DNA from: Mariniphaga anaerophila
Lineage (GTDB): Bacteria; Bacteroidota; Bacteroidia; Bacteroidales; Prolixibacteraceae
Reading direction: 5' to 3'
DNA: 64,000 bases
Assembly: GCF_900129025.1 (NCBI RefSeq)
Contig: NZ_FQUM01000011.1
Coordinates: 36,004 to 100,003, forward strand
The translations under genes and the position numbers were made by a program. Positions 45,009-60,291 of this stretch are shown here, piece after piece; the stretch's first letter is position 1, and each line of letters starts with the position of its first letter. The notes below the pieces were generated by a model. That model ran no database searches. It was not told the origin of the DNA and saw only the letters and a list, made by a program, of their open reading frames with translations.

Positions 45009-46529
45009 ATGAAAAATAATATATTAATTACACTAATACTTGTTGCCGTATTTTTTGCCGGCTGCGACGACTCTTTTCTGGAAGAAGCAACAAACCCCAA
45101 TGCCTTAACCAGCGAAAGCTTTTGGCAGAAAGAAGAAGATGCACTCAAAGGTCTTACCAGCGCTTATGCTACCCTGCAGCCAAGTATGGGCTGGGCGGCA
45201 CCTTACGAACAATATATCGTTACCGAAAATTACCGGACTGATGAGCTGGACTGGAGAGACGATGTTACCTCCTGGATTCGCCTTGCCTCTTTTACCAATG
45301 AGCCTGCCAATGATGTCAGCAGTCAGTATTGGAACTATCAGTTTCAGGGGGTTTTTCGTGCAAATCAGTGTATCGAAGGCATTCCCCAAATTCCCGAAAT
45401 ATCGCCCGATGTTTTGGAAAATACCGTGGCCGAAGCTCGGTTTCTGAGAGCATTCTTTTACTTTAATTTGCTTCGGAATTTCGGAGAACGATTGCCGCTT
45501 TACAAAGTTGCTTTTGGGGGCACACAGGAGCACTATTATCCGCCCCAGGCAAGTCCCGGAGAAATAGTCAGTTTTATTGAAACGGAATTGAAAGCAGTTC
45601 AGGAAATATTGCCTGAAAGTTACGATGCCGAAAATGCCGGAAGAGCTACCAAATGGGCTGCAACTGCTATTTTGGCAAAGTTGTACCTCTGGCAGGGAAG
45701 CTATGCTGACGCAGTTCCGGAGTTGAAAAAAATTGTAGATTCCGAGCAATTCGACCTGGTTACGGATTACGGGCATTTGTGGGATGCGCGACATAAAAAC
45801 AGCAGCGAATCAATTCTGGAAGTTCAGTTTTCAGGAGATCGCACCGGAAGCAGGCGCGAGTTTCACTGGATTACCATCCACCTTGCGTCATTTAATATTC
45901 CCGGCGGCGGTTACGAAGAAGCTTATCCGTCTCAGTGGCTATTCAACTTAATGAAAAAGGATACTACCGAAACCGGTGAATATGGAGATCGTATTCTGGA
46001 AACAATTATGTTCAATTCTCCTCAGAGTACTGCGTATTATTACGGAGAGAATGAATTTACCAACTTCCACAGCCCTAACGAAATTTTCTGGAAAAAGCAC
46101 GTGACTTTCCCGGAAGATTTGACCGACTACTGGTATTACAGTATTACCAATATTCCGCTGGTGCGTTATGCAGATGTTTTATTGTTGTACGCCGAAGCGC
46201 TGAACGAAACAGAAGGCCCTTCTTCTCTGGTTTTCGAATGCATTAACCGGGTGCGTAATCGTTCTCATGTTGTTCCGGTTCCGGAAACAATGAGCAAAGA
46301 ACAGGTGCGCGAACACCTGCGGCACGTGGAACGCCCCTGCGAACTGGCGCTGGAAGGCAGCCGGTGGTACGATCTGGTACGCTGGGGTGTAACGCAGGAA
46401 ACATTGCTGGCACACGGAAAAAGAGGCGCAGAAAATTTTGTCAAAGGCAAACACGAAATATTTCCTCTCCCTTACAAAGAAATGCTTCTGAACAGGGAAT
46501 GGGAACAAAATTCCGGCTTCGGGAAATAA
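45009..46529 (+). CDS. SusD-family nutrient-binding lipoprotein
   Basis: 506 aa. Lipobox Cys19 ('VFFAGCDDSF'). Family signatures: 'VAEARFLRAFFYFNLLRNFG', 'VRYADVLLLYAEALNE' and 'RHVERPCELALEGSRWYDLV'. Lid and ligand-binding partner of the preceding SusC. A strong hairpin with T run follows, separating it from the enzyme genes. Confidence 0.96.
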   Translation: MKNNILITLILVAVFFAGCDDSFLEEATNPNALTSESFWQKEEDALKGLTSAYATLQPSMGWAAPYEQYIVTENYRTDELDWRDDVTSWIRLASFTNEPANDVSSQYWNYQFQGVFRANQCIEGIPQIPEISPDVLENTVAEARFLRAFFYFNLLRNFGERLPLYKVAFGGTQEHYYPPQASPGEIVSFIETELKAVQEILPESYDAENAGRATKWAATAILAKLYLWQGSYADAVPELKKIVDSEQFDLVTDYGHLWDARHKNSSESILEVQFSGDRTGSRREFHWITIHLASFNIPGGGYEEAYPSQWLFNLMKKDTTETGEYGDRILETIMFNSPQSTAYYYGENEFTNFHSPNEIFWKKHVTFPEDLTDYWYYSITNIPLVRYADVLLLYAEALNETEGPSSLVFECINRVRNRSHVVPVPETMSKEQVREHLRHVERPCELALEGSRWYDLVRWGVTQETLLAHGKRGAENFVKGKHEIFPLPYKEMLLNREWEQNSGFGK

Positions 46530-46553
46530 TCTGAAACCTCTCCAAATATAACT

Positions 46554-46607
46554 AACAGGCGAAGCGCCCCCGAGGGAATTTCCTCAGGGGCCTGCTTCCT
46601 GTTTTTT
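46554..46607 (+). terminator. Terminator-like hairpin between susD and the GH63-type gene
   Basis: AACAGG (46554-46559) pairs with CCTGTT (46598-46603), enclosing GAAGC/GCTTC and CCCC-GAGG/CCTC-GGGG stems, then TTTTTT to 46607. The genes on both sides point the same way, so it probably lowers expression of the enzymes relative to susCD. Confidence 0.75.
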
Positions 46608-46623
46608 AACTATTTAATTTGAT

Positions 46624-51808
<5,185 letters not shown>

Positions 51809-51965
51809 ACTGGTTGAATATTTAAATGATTGTCCGTTTTCTTACATTTGTGAAAACTGATTTGGGGTGTCTTGTTTATTCAAGAGCTCGTCAGTTTTTC
51901 GGTTCTAAAGAAAAACGATTGAGCCGGGTAAGAAAACGGATAATCATCGATTAAAATTAAAAAGC

Positions 51966-52757
51966 ATGAAGGTTCACGATAATATTTTAAGAGCTCTCTC
52001 TCTGGAGGGAAAAGTAGCAGTTGTGTCTGGAGGCGCTTCAGGAATCGGGCTCGGTTCTGCAACAAAACTGGCCGAGGCCGGTGCAAACATTGCGTTGCTG
52101 GATGTTAACGAAGAGAAAGGCGAGCAGGCAAAAAAGCAAATTGCGGCCTTGGGCGTACAGGTAATATTTATCCGATGTGACGTGAGAATGGCTGAAGATT
52201 GCCGGAACGCTGCCAATAAAGTTTTTGATACTTTTGGGCGGATTGACATTTTACATAACAACGCCGGCATTGCTGTGCGGAAAAACGCCGTTGATTTAGA
52301 ACCCGATGAGTGGGATTTGGCGCTGGATGTGTCGCTGAAAGGGCAGTACCTGTTGTCGAAATATATAATTCCCTACATGAAAAAAGGCGGGGGCGGAAGT
52401 ATTATCAACACCGGCTCCGGCTGGTCGTTACGTGGCGGCGAGAATGCTGTGGCATACTGCGCCATGAAAGGCGGAACGCTGAACATGACCCGTGCCATGT
52501 GTATCGATCATGGGAAAGACAACATCCGCGTAAATACGGTTTGCCCGGGCGACGTGGATACTCCGATGTTGCGCAGCGAATGTGAGCAGTTGGGAGGCCA
52601 GTACAATGATGATTATAAAACAGAATGCGCACAACGCCCCATCGCACGGCTGGGAACGCCCGAAGACGTCGGGAATGCAGTGTTGTTTCTTGCCAGCGAT
52701 TTGTCTTCGTGGGTGTCCGGAGCCTACCTGGTTGTTGACGGTGGAGGAATTGCCTGA
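51966..52757 (+). CDS. Short-chain dehydrogenase/reductase (classical, NAD-type)
   Basis: 263 aa. Cofactor loop 'VSGGASGIGLGSATKLAEAG' (about 20-39), Asp in 'IALLDVNEEK' typical of NAD preference, 'ILHNNAGIA', catalytic Ser in 'IINTGSGWSLRGG', Tyr-x3-Lys in 'VAYCAMKGG', and terminal 'SGAYLVVDGGGIA'. Cytoplasmic. It lies 157 bp after the beta-galactosidase, so it may oxidise the imported sugar, but the gap leaves its membership in the locus open. Followed by a terminator. Confidence 0.92.
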   Translation: MKVHDNILRALSLEGKVAVVSGGASGIGLGSATKLAEAGANIALLDVNEEKGEQAKKQIAALGVQVIFIRCDVRMAEDCRNAANKVFDTFGRIDILHNNAGIAVRKNAVDLEPDEWDLALDVSLKGQYLLSKYIIPYMKKGGGGSIINTGSGWSLRGGENAVAYCAMKGGTLNMTRAMCIDHGKDNIRVNTVCPGDVDTPMLRSECEQLGGQYNDDYKTECAQRPIARLGTPEDVGNAVLFLASDLSSWVSGAYLVVDGGGIA

Positions 52758-52797
52758 TTGGTTGCTGTGTTTCGATTTTAAAATATATAATTGAGCG

Positions 52798-52828
52798 AAT
52801 GGGGACGAAGTGTCCTCATTTTGTTTTG
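52798..52828 (+). terminator. Intrinsic terminator closing the GH63/GH2 locus
   Basis: AATGGGGAC (52798-52806) pairs with GTCCTCATT (52812-52820, one G-U) over a 5-nt loop, followed by a T-rich TTGTTTTG. Confidence 0.8.
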
Positions 52829-52935
52829 TCAGCATTTGTTTGAAAATGCGATGAGGCTTTTTATGGAAGCCTGTTTTCTTTGGTGGTTCTCTAGTGCTGG
52901 GGTAGCGCTTCGTTGCAAAAAAACAAATAATTTTT

Positions 52936-52964
52936 TTTGTAACGAATTTTATGTTCTATTTTTG
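52936..52964 (+). promoter_or_regulatory. Bacteroidota-type promoter of the third sigma gene
   Basis: TTTG (52936-52939), 17-nt spacer, TATTTTTG (52957-52964), an exact -33/-7 match 18 nt before the ATG. Confidence 0.65.
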
Positions 52965-52982
52965 AACTTCTAGCTAATTGCA

Positions 52983-53567
52983 ATGTCAGAACTCAAAATC
53001 GAAAAAGAACTTGTTGAAAAACTTCGGCTTGGCAACGAAATGGCCTTCGAGCTGATTTTTCACAGGAGCAAAGGCAAACTAAAAGGTTTTCTCACCAAAG
53101 TTCTTCCGGCAGGTGAAGATGCAGAAAGTGTTTTGCAGGAGGTTTACCTTAAGGTCTGGCAAAACAAGCGGTCGATAAAAACAAACAAAAGTTTTGAGAC
53201 CTACCTTTTTGCCATTGCTCGTAATATGGTTATCGATTTGATGCGGAAACGATATCACCAGCAAAAGTATCTTGAAGAGCTATTTTATCATCTGCAAAAA
53301 GAGGAGCCTGCTGCAGAGGATACTCCACTGGCAAGTGTAAGTTATTCAGCGTTGGAGAAGAAAGTTTTTGAGTCAATAGAAAAACTACCTCCGCAACGCC
53401 AAAAAATATTCAAACTGAACAGGATAGACGGGCTCACTTATAAAGAGATTGCCCAAAAACTCGACATCTCAGAAAATACAGTTGATTCGCAAATGCGCAG
53501 CTCTCTTGCCTTTTTGCGGAAAGAGATGAAATTCTTTTTGAACCTTCTTTTTTTTATGTATCTGTAA
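52983..53567 (+). CDS. ECF RNA polymerase sigma factor
   Basis: 194 aa. Region 2: 'NEMAFELIFHRSKGKLKGFL', 'AESVLQEVYLKVWQNKRSIK', 'TYLFAIARNMVIDLMRKRYH'; region 4: 'LPPQRQKIFKLNRIDGLTYK' with HTH 'EIAQKLDISENTVDSQMRSS'. It opens the locus that ends with phosphoesterases. fecR follows after 163 bp. Confidence 0.96.
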   Translation: MSELKIEKELVEKLRLGNEMAFELIFHRSKGKLKGFLTKVLPAGEDAESVLQEVYLKVWQNKRSIKTNKSFETYLFAIARNMVIDLMRKRYHQQKYLEELFYHLQKEEPAAEDTPLASVSYSALEKKVFESIEKLPPQRQKIFKLNRIDGLTYKEIAQKLDISENTVDSQMRSSLAFLRKEMKFFLNLLFFMYL

Positions 53568-53730
53568 TTTTTGTTCCGGGGAAAATCAATTTTCATTTGC
53601 CGTTATATTCCTGATTCTAAAGTTTTTTGTGCGAGGTGATAAAATTAATGATAAAAAAAGCATTTCCGGATCACGGAAAAATATTTCTCAAACGTATTCA
53701 ATATTGTACACGAAATTATCTGAAAAACGA

Positions 53731-54693
53731 ATGGATAAAAAGACCAACGATATTATTGAAAAGTTTATTGCAGGAAATATACTTACAGAGGATGAATCCA
53801 TTCGTCTGGATAAACGGTTAAATGATTCTCATTACAGGGAAGAGCTTGCTGATTTTCTGGAAAATAAATGGGATTCCAGTGAGTCAGAGGATGTTCAATT
53901 GCAGTTTGAGCAGATTAGGAAACAAATTCGTGGTTCATCTTCGTATCGGAAAACGCGCCGGTTGTTCATAGTGCTATCAAAGGCAGCAGCGCTTTTAATT
54001 GTTCCAATACTGGCTGCTGCTCTTTACTTTTATTTTACACAGCCTGTGTCTGATGAGATGTTGACACTGTCTACACAAAAAGGTGAGCTAACGAACGTGA
54101 TACTTCCTGATGGCTCAAAAGTGTGGCTGAATGTAGATTCCAAATTAAGTTATCCGCTTAATTACGGGACAAAGTCACGAAGCCTTGAATTGAAAGGAGA
54201 AGCATATTTCGAAGTGGAAAAGAACGAAAAGCTGCCTTTTGAAGTTACTGCGGGAAACGTAACAACCAAGGCACTTGGAACCCGTTTTGTCATTTCTGCA
54301 TATCCGGAATCTTCAGAAGTTAAATCTTCGCTGGTTGAGGGGGCTGTTGAAGTAAGTTGTGGCCCAAGTCTTAAAGTTTTGCATCCGGGACAGCAATTTG
54401 TCTTATATAAAAATAGAAAGGAATACACAGTTAAGTCTTTCAATAAAGAGTACGAACTGGGCTGGAAAGATAAACAGTTGGCATTCTATTTAGCTTCGTT
54501 TGATGATGTGATTGAACAGCTTGAGAAGTGGTACAATATAAATATTGAGTATGATTCTGATTCATTTAAATCCGAAACCCTTACCGTCAGATTTGAAAAG
54601 AACGAAACACTTGAACAGGTTTTAAAGGTTTTTTCAAAGGCAAACGGATTTCAGTATTCAGTAGAAGGAGGGCGTGTTATTATTAAAAAGTAG
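53731..54693 (+). CDS. FecR-family anti-sigma factor
   Basis: 320 aa from ATG 53731 ('MDKKTNDIIEKFIAGNILTE'), the usual FecR start; a GTG 34 codons upstream would add an atypical basic extension. Membrane helix at about 80-97 ('AAALLIVPILAAALYFYF'), FecR domain about 105-210 ('GELTNVILPDGSKVWLNVDS', 'TKALGTRFVISAYPESSE'), C-terminal domain 'FYLASFDDVIEQLEKWYNIN'. Cognate to the sigma factor upstream. Confidence 0.95.
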   Translation: MDKKTNDIIEKFIAGNILTEDESIRLDKRLNDSHYREELADFLENKWDSSESEDVQLQFEQIRKQIRGSSSYRKTRRLFIVLSKAAALLIVPILAAALYFYFTQPVSDEMLTLSTQKGELTNVILPDGSKVWLNVDSKLSYPLNYGTKSRSLELKGEAYFEVEKNEKLPFEVTAGNVTTKALGTRFVISAYPESSEVKSSLVEGAVEVSCGPSLKVLHPGQQFVLYKNRKEYTVKSFNKEYELGWKDKQLAFYLASFDDVIEQLEKWYNINIEYDSDSFKSETLTVRFEKNETLEQVLKVFSKANGFQYSVEGGRVIIKK

Positions 54694-54709
54694 AAGTATG
54701 GAATAAAAA

Positions 54710-54727
54710 AAACGGACAAAGCCGTTT
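54710..54727 (+). promoter_or_regulatory. Hairpin in the third fecR-susC gap
   Basis: AAACGG (54710-54715) pairs with CCGTTT (54722-54727), 6-nt loop, 16 nt after the fecR stop. No T tract. Confidence 0.55.
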
Positions 54728-54782
54728 GCGCCGGCAATGCCCGAAAAATGTAATATTTTATTTACTAAAACTTGTCAAATTT

Positions 54783-57700
54783 ATGAAAAAAAGAAAACCT
54801 TTCCTAACAGGGAATGAATATCTCCTGTTACGAAAAATGCTAAGAACTATGAAACTAACGATTTTTGTATTACTGTTTTCGACGATGTTGGTTTCTGCAA
54901 GTGTTTATTCGCAGAATACACGGTTAACAATGCAGTTTTCCGGAATTGCTTACGAACAATTCTTTAAAGAGGTGGAGAAACAGACCGAATACCGGTTCGC
55001 CTTTTCCAATTCAAAGCTTGATCCAACACAGACGATTAATGTTGATGTTACCAATGAAACATTGGACCAGATTCTTGATGAAAAATTGCCATATGGAATT
55101 TCTTATGAAATAATTGATCGTTATGTGGTTATCCTAAATGCCAAAGAAAAAAATTCTAAAGGAAGAGTTGCTGGTAACGTAGAACAGGGGAATACTGTGT
55201 CGGGTAAAGTAACGGATACAGGCGGTCAGCCGCTTCCGGGCGTAACTGTTGTGGTGAAAGGTACTACCCAGGGGACAGTAACCAATGCGGATGGAGAATA
55301 CTCTCTGGCAAATATTCCGGAAGCCGCGGTTTTGCAGTTCTCTTTTGTAGGGATGAAGATGCAGGAGGTAGCGACGGAAAACCGGTCAAATATCAATGTT
55401 GTAATGGAGGAAGAGACAATTGGATTGGAAGAGGTAGTTGCAATAGGTTATGGAACTATGCGAAAAGCAAACCTTACCGGGGCTGTAGATCAAATAACTA
55501 ACGATGTTTTTGAAAACCGATCGGTATCTAACGTTACACAAGCTTTGCAAGGTGTGGTTCCCAACCTTAATATTTCATTGGAAGATGGAAAACCAGGACG
55601 TTCGGCATCATATAATATACGTGGAACAACTTCTATAGGACAAGGAGGAAGTGCATTAGTTTTGATTGACGGAGTTGAGGGTGATCCCGCCTTGCTTAAT
55701 CCCAACGACGTTGAAAGTGTATCCGTATTGAAAGATGCAGCTTCTGCAGCCATATATGGAGCGCGAGCCTCTTTTGGTGTTGTCTTAATTTCCACTAAAA
55801 AGGCTTTAAAAGAAAAGACCTCAATTAACTATACGGGAAATTTTTCGGTTCAGTCTCCCACAACTACACCTGACTTTGTAAGCGATGGTTACATCTGGGC
55901 TGAAAGATTTCGCGAAGCCTATTATGGATGGTATAATTATTCATCGCTTCCTAGTAAAATTAACACTGTCCAATCATACTCCGATGCTTGGCTTGAAACG
56001 TTCAAACAACGCAAAGAACAAGGGGTAATAGAGGAAGTAGTAGCTGCAACGAATGGAGACTATATCTACTATGGAAATACAGATTGGTATGATTTGCTAT
56101 ATAAGAATCAGGTGCTTGCTCAGGACCATAATATTACTATATCGGGTGGTTCAGATAAATCGGACTTTTACATCTCAGGTCGCATTTATGACTATGGAGG
56201 GTTGTATGATTTCAACCCCGATACATACCAAATGTTAAACATCCGGGCTAAAGGCTCACTTCAAATATTTGATTGGCTAAAAGTGACAAACAATATGGAG
56301 TTTTCAAATATGAAATATCATATTCCTATCACCGTGAGTGAGTATGGTTATTCAATTCAACGAATTATTGAAGTGGACGCACCGCCTGTTGCGACAGTTT
56401 ATAACCCCGACGGGACACTGACTAGGGCATCAAGTTATGCAGTTGGAGACTTCATTTACGGGAAAAATGCAAAAAACACCTATAAAAAGGTATTGAGAAA
56501 CACCACAGGATTCACCGCAAAATTTCTGGAAGATAAACTCAGGATAAACGGAGATTTTACATTCCGTGATTATGAAAACGACGGGAATCGAAAAAGGGTA
56601 CAGGTACCCTACAGTACATCAGAGGGAGTAATTTCCTATACGGGGACAAAATACAACGATTACCTCGAAACATTTGGAAACACTATCTATACAGCTACAA
56701 ACCTGTATGCCGAATTTGAAAATACTTTTGATGAAGATCACTATTTTAAAGGAATGGCAGGCTATAATTATGAAACATCAAAGTACAATTACACCTCTGT
56801 TCAGAGAAATGGATTGTTATTGGAAGATGCAGAAAGTTTGAACCTTTCTTTAGGCGAGTCTATTACGACATCAGCTTCTTATAACAAATGGAGAATCGCT
56901 GCCGGATTTTTCCGGTTAAACTATGGATATAAAAATCGATACTTAGTTGAAGTTAATGGTCGCTATGACGGTTCGTCGAAATTTCCTGATGCTCAGCAGT
57001 TTGCCTTTTTCCCATCCATATCAGCCGGATGGAGAATTTCGGAAGAGCCCTTTTGGAAAATCAATAAGGATGCTATTTCCGATGTCAAAATGCGTGCATC
57101 TTATGGTTCTCTCGGCAACGGGAATGTTTCCCCATACAGTTTTCAGGAATTGCTTTCCATCAGCACGTCAAGTCGGGTAATTAATGGATCATTAAATAAA
57201 TATACTCGTAATCCTGCTGTTATACCTAACAGTTTGACATGGGAAACCTCCACAACGTCTGACTTTGGCCTCGATTTTGGGCTGATGAAGGGGAAACTAC
57301 GTTTTTCTGGAGATTATTATGTTCGAAAGACCACGGATATGTATACGGTTGGAGTAACTCTCCCTGATGTATTTGGAGCAACTTCGCCCAAAGGGAATTA
57401 TGCGGATATGACTACAAAAGGTTGGGAATTATCGTTAACATGGAACGATAGTTTTACTTTAGCCGACAAACCATTCCACTACAAGGTAAGAGCCACACTG
57501 CATGACTACAGCTCCACTATTGACCGGTATAACAATGCTACCAATAGTTTAAGCGATTATTATGAAGGAATGAAAATTGGTGAAATATGGGGTTATAAAA
57601 CTGACGGTTTATTTCAGTCTGAGGCTGAAACTGAAGGTTACGTCAATACCATTATTAAAACCTCGAACAATGGTACAACCTATCCAGGAGACCTTAAGTT

Positions 57701-58325
57701 TATGGATTTAAACAATAACAAGAAAATCGATTATGGAGATAATACCGTTGATAATCCTGGAGATAAGAGAATTATTGGTAACGAGAGCCCTCGCTATATT
57801 TATAGTTTTACCTTTAATGGTGATTGGAATAGTTTTTTCTTTTCTGCATTTTTTCAGGGTGTGGGTAAACAGGATTGGTTTCCAAGTAAAGAATCCAGTT
57901 TCTGGGGACAATACAATCGCCCGTATAACAGTCTTCCTTCCTGGCATATCAACAACTACTGGACCGAAGATAATCCCGATGCCTATCTTCCACGTTATGC
58001 CGGATACAATCGATCTTTAGGATATGGCAATACGATTACCGACAGATACCTTCAAAATGTTGCCTATATTCGTTTGAAAAATCTGCAAATTGGTTATACT
58101 CTTCCTAAACATTGGGTTTCAAAAGTAAAAATGCAAAATGCCCGAGTATATATAACTGGAGAAAACTTATGGTGCTGGTCGCCACTTTATAAACGTACAA
58201 AAGATTTCGACGTTACAAATGCGATTTCAGGAACAGAATCTGATTTAAGCTCAAATTCAATGGGAGATGGAAACAGTTACCCAATAATGAGGAGTATTTC
58301 TTTTGGTTTATCCTTAACATTTTAG
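54783..58325 (+). CDS. SusC-family TonB-dependent transducer with STN domain
   Basis: 1180 aa from ATG 54783; an earlier TTG frame overlaps the hairpin and lacks a signal-like start. Signal region ends near 'SASVYSQNTR' (about 44), STN domain about 46-118 ('FFKEVEKQTEYRFAFSNSKL'), carboxypeptidase-like domain about 138-212 ('GVTVVVKGTTQGTVTNADGE'), plug about 215-340 ('EVVAIGYGTMRKANLTGAVD', 'YGARASFGVVLISTKKALK'), barrel ending 'FGLSLTF'. Its N-terminal part is very like the SusC at 41616, but the barrels differ. susD follows after 12 bp. Confidence 0.97.
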   Translation: MKKRKPFLTGNEYLLLRKMLRTMKLTIFVLLFSTMLVSASVYSQNTRLTMQFSGIAYEQFFKEVEKQTEYRFAFSNSKLDPTQTINVDVTNETLDQILDEKLPYGISYEIIDRYVVILNAKEKNSKGRVAGNVEQGNTVSGKVTDTGGQPLPGVTVVVKGTTQGTVTNADGEYSLANIPEAAVLQFSFVGMKMQEVATENRSNINVVMEEETIGLEEVVAIGYGTMRKANLTGAVDQITNDVFENRSVSNVTQALQGVVPNLNISLEDGKPGRSASYNIRGTTSIGQGGSALVLIDGVEGDPALLNPNDVESVSVLKDAASAAIYGARASFGVVLISTKKALKEKTSINYTGNFSVQSPTTTPDFVSDGYIWAERFREAYYGWYNYSSLPSKINTVQSYSDAWLETFKQRKEQGVIEEVVAATNGDYIYYGNTDWYDLLYKNQVLAQDHNITISGGSDKSDFYISGRIYDYGGLYDFNPDTYQMLNIRAKGSLQIFDWLKVTNNMEFSNMKYHIPITVSEYGYSIQRIIEVDAPPVATVYNPDGTLTRASSYAVGDFIYGKNAKNTYKKVLRNTTGFTAKFLEDKLRINGDFTFRDYENDGNRKRVQVPYSTSEGVISYTGTKYNDYLETFGNTIYTATNLYAEFENTFDEDHYFKGMAGYNYETSKYNYTSVQRNGLLLEDAESLNLSLGESITTSASYNKWRIAAGFFRLNYGYKNRYLVEVNGRYDGSSKFPDAQQFAFFPSISAGWRISEEPFWKINKDAISDVKMRASYGSLGNGNVSPYSFQELLSISTSSRVINGSLNKYTRNPAVIPNSLTWETSTTSDFGLDFGLMKGKLRFSGDYYVRKTTDMYTVGVTLPDVFGATSPKGNYADMTTKGWELSLTWNDSFTLADKPFHYKVRATLHDYSSTIDRYNNATNSLSDYYEGMKIGEIWGYKTDGLFQSEAETEGYVNTIIKTSNNGTTYPGDLKFMDLNNNKKIDYGDNTVDNPGDKRIIGNESPRYIYSFTFNGDWNSFFFSAFFQGVGKQDWFPSKESSFWGQYNRPYNSLPSWHINNYWTEDNPDAYLPRYAGYNRSLGYGNTITDRYLQNVAYIRLKNLQIGYTLPKHWVSKVKMQNARVYITGENLWCWSPLYKRTKDFDVTNAISGTESDLSSNSMGDGNSYPIMRSISFGLSLTF

Positions 58326-58337
58326 CGCATAATTATT

Positions 58338-60176
58338 ATGAAAAAAATATTCTATTCTTTGTTCATTGTATTCCTTCTGGTCACTTCGTGTGACCTTTAC
58401 GAAGCTCCTAAATCTTCTGTTGGGAAAGATGCTGTATTCAGTTCTGAAGCAGGCCTTGAAACCTATTCTTATTCGTTCTATAACATGTTGCCAACCGGAA
58501 GTGGACTGAACCAGATAGAAATTGATTTGGTTGATTTTGGTGCCATTAACAACCTGCCTGACTTTCTTTCAAAAAATGCTTATAGTGAAGAAATCAGCAG
58601 TGGTTGGAACTGGAATGATTTACGTAATGTGAATTATTTTATTGAAAATTGTGCTGATGAGTCTGTTGAAGAAACTGTCAGGAACAATTATCTCGGCATC
58701 GCTCGTTTATTCCGTGCATACTTTTATTATAATATGGTAACTGCTTTTGGCGATGTCCCGTGGATCGACAAACCGCTTGACGTGGACGACGTGGAGTTAT
58801 ATGCTGCCCGTGATTCACGTGAACTGGTAATGGAAAAGGTTTATGAAGATCTTGAATTTGCTTGTAACAATATTACCGTTACCACTGATGCCACTGGATC
58901 AATGGTGACCAAATGGGTTGCTTATGCTTTTGCGTCACGCGTATGTTTGTTTGAAGGTACTTTCCGCAGATACCACAACTTAAGCTTGTCAACTTCTGCC
59001 GAAACATGGTTACAGCGTGCAGTGACGATATCCGAATATTTAATGAACAACTCTGGTAAAAAACTTTATATTGCTGAAGGAGTTGAAAATTCATATCGGG
59101 CACTGTTCACCAACGACAGTCCTATCACCGACGAAGTATTGATGGCAGTATGCTCTAGTGCAGAGTTGGGCGTTTACCACAATGCCAACTGGAAATGGAC
59201 CTCGCCCACTTTCGGCAACCGTTTCAGTATGATCCGACCGTATATCAATACTTATCTGCAACTCAATGGAACACCCTACACCAGCAAGACTGGCTGGGAG
59301 ACCGAAACTTTTTATGAAGAGTGCCAGAACCGTGATTACCGTTTGCCACAAACCATCCGCACCCCTGGGTATGCTCGCGAAGGAGAAGCTACTGCTCCTG
59401 ATTTCGCAGGCTATGTCCGTACAGGTTACCAACCGCTGAAATTTTGTTTAGACGAAACCGTATATGACAATGCAAGCTTGAACACCAATGCATTGCCGCT
59501 TTTCCGTTACGCAGAAGTATTACTCAATTATGCAGAGGCCAAAGCCGAACTGGAAACATTGACCGATGCCGATTGGGCCAAAACTATTGGCGCTTTGCGT
59601 GCACGCGCCGGGATCACCGGCGGACTTTCAACCAAACCCACAACTATTGACAGCTACTTTCAGTCTATTTACTTTCCTGACATCTCAGATCCGGTACTGC
59701 TCGAAATACGTCGGGAGCGGGCTATAGAACTATGTCTCGAAGGATTCCGATTCAATGATTTGAGAAGATGGAAATGCGGCAGCTTGTTATTAATGAATTG
59801 GGATGGGATGTATATTCCTGAACTCAACATTCCTATAGACCTAGACCACGATGGAACTTACGATGTCATTTTTTATACATCCGATGAGGAACTAGAAAAT
59901 GCAAAAGCATTGACGGGTGATTGGAACACAGCCAGTGCCAACTGTGCCACAGTTTATGTGGAAGAAGGTAGTGGAAGCTCAAGCCAGTTACAACTAGTAA
60001 AAAAAGCTGAAAATGCAGAAGGTTTTTATTTAACATGGGATTATCCGAACAACTACAAAAGGGTATGGGGTGAAAAACAATACCTCTATCCTATTCCTTA
60101 TAACGTAATGGTTAAAAACCCGAATATCACCCAAAACACCGGGTGGGGAGACGGTGCTACAAATGACGGAAATTAA
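58338..60176 (+). CDS. SusD-family nutrient-binding lipoprotein
   Basis: 612 aa. Lipobox Cys18 ('FLLVTSCDLY'). Signatures: 'YLGIARLFRAYFYYNMVTAF', 'PLFRYAEVLLNYAEAKAEL' and 'EIRRERAIELCLEGFRFNDL'. Late in the protein an insert (about 495-575) contains 'IPIDLDHDGTYDVIFYTSDE', a DxDxDG-like calcium-binding loop, seen in a subset of large SusD proteins. Partner of the preceding SusC. Confidence 0.95.
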   Translation: MKKIFYSLFIVFLLVTSCDLYEAPKSSVGKDAVFSSEAGLETYSYSFYNMLPTGSGLNQIEIDLVDFGAINNLPDFLSKNAYSEEISSGWNWNDLRNVNYFIENCADESVEETVRNNYLGIARLFRAYFYYNMVTAFGDVPWIDKPLDVDDVELYAARDSRELVMEKVYEDLEFACNNITVTTDATGSMVTKWVAYAFASRVCLFEGTFRRYHNLSLSTSAETWLQRAVTISEYLMNNSGKKLYIAEGVENSYRALFTNDSPITDEVLMAVCSSAELGVYHNANWKWTSPTFGNRFSMIRPYINTYLQLNGTPYTSKTGWETETFYEECQNRDYRLPQTIRTPGYAREGEATAPDFAGYVRTGYQPLKFCLDETVYDNASLNTNALPLFRYAEVLLNYAEAKAELETLTDADWAKTIGALRARAGITGGLSTKPTTIDSYFQSIYFPDISDPVLLEIRRERAIELCLEGFRFNDLRRWKCGSLLLMNWDGMYIPELNIPIDLDHDGTYDVIFYTSDEELENAKALTGDWNTASANCATVYVEEGSGSSSQLQLVKKAENAEGFYLTWDYPNNYKRVWGEKQYLYPIPYNVMVKNPNITQNTGWGDGATNDGN

Positions 60177-60195
60177 ATAAAAAGGCAATAAAAAA

Positions 60196-60240
60196 TTCAA
60201 GAGGCTCTTTATTTCATATAAAATGTCCTCTTGGATTTTA
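60196..60240 (+). terminator. Hairpin after susD, before the phosphoesterase genes
   Basis: TTCAAGAGG (60196-60204) pairs with CCTCTTGGA (60227-60235, one G-U) around a 22-nt loop, then TTTTA. Probably partial termination between susCD and the enzyme genes. Confidence 0.55.
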
Positions 60241-60291
60241 ATACATATTCTTAGGTTCAAAAAACGTTCTGGAACATCATAGACAATAAAT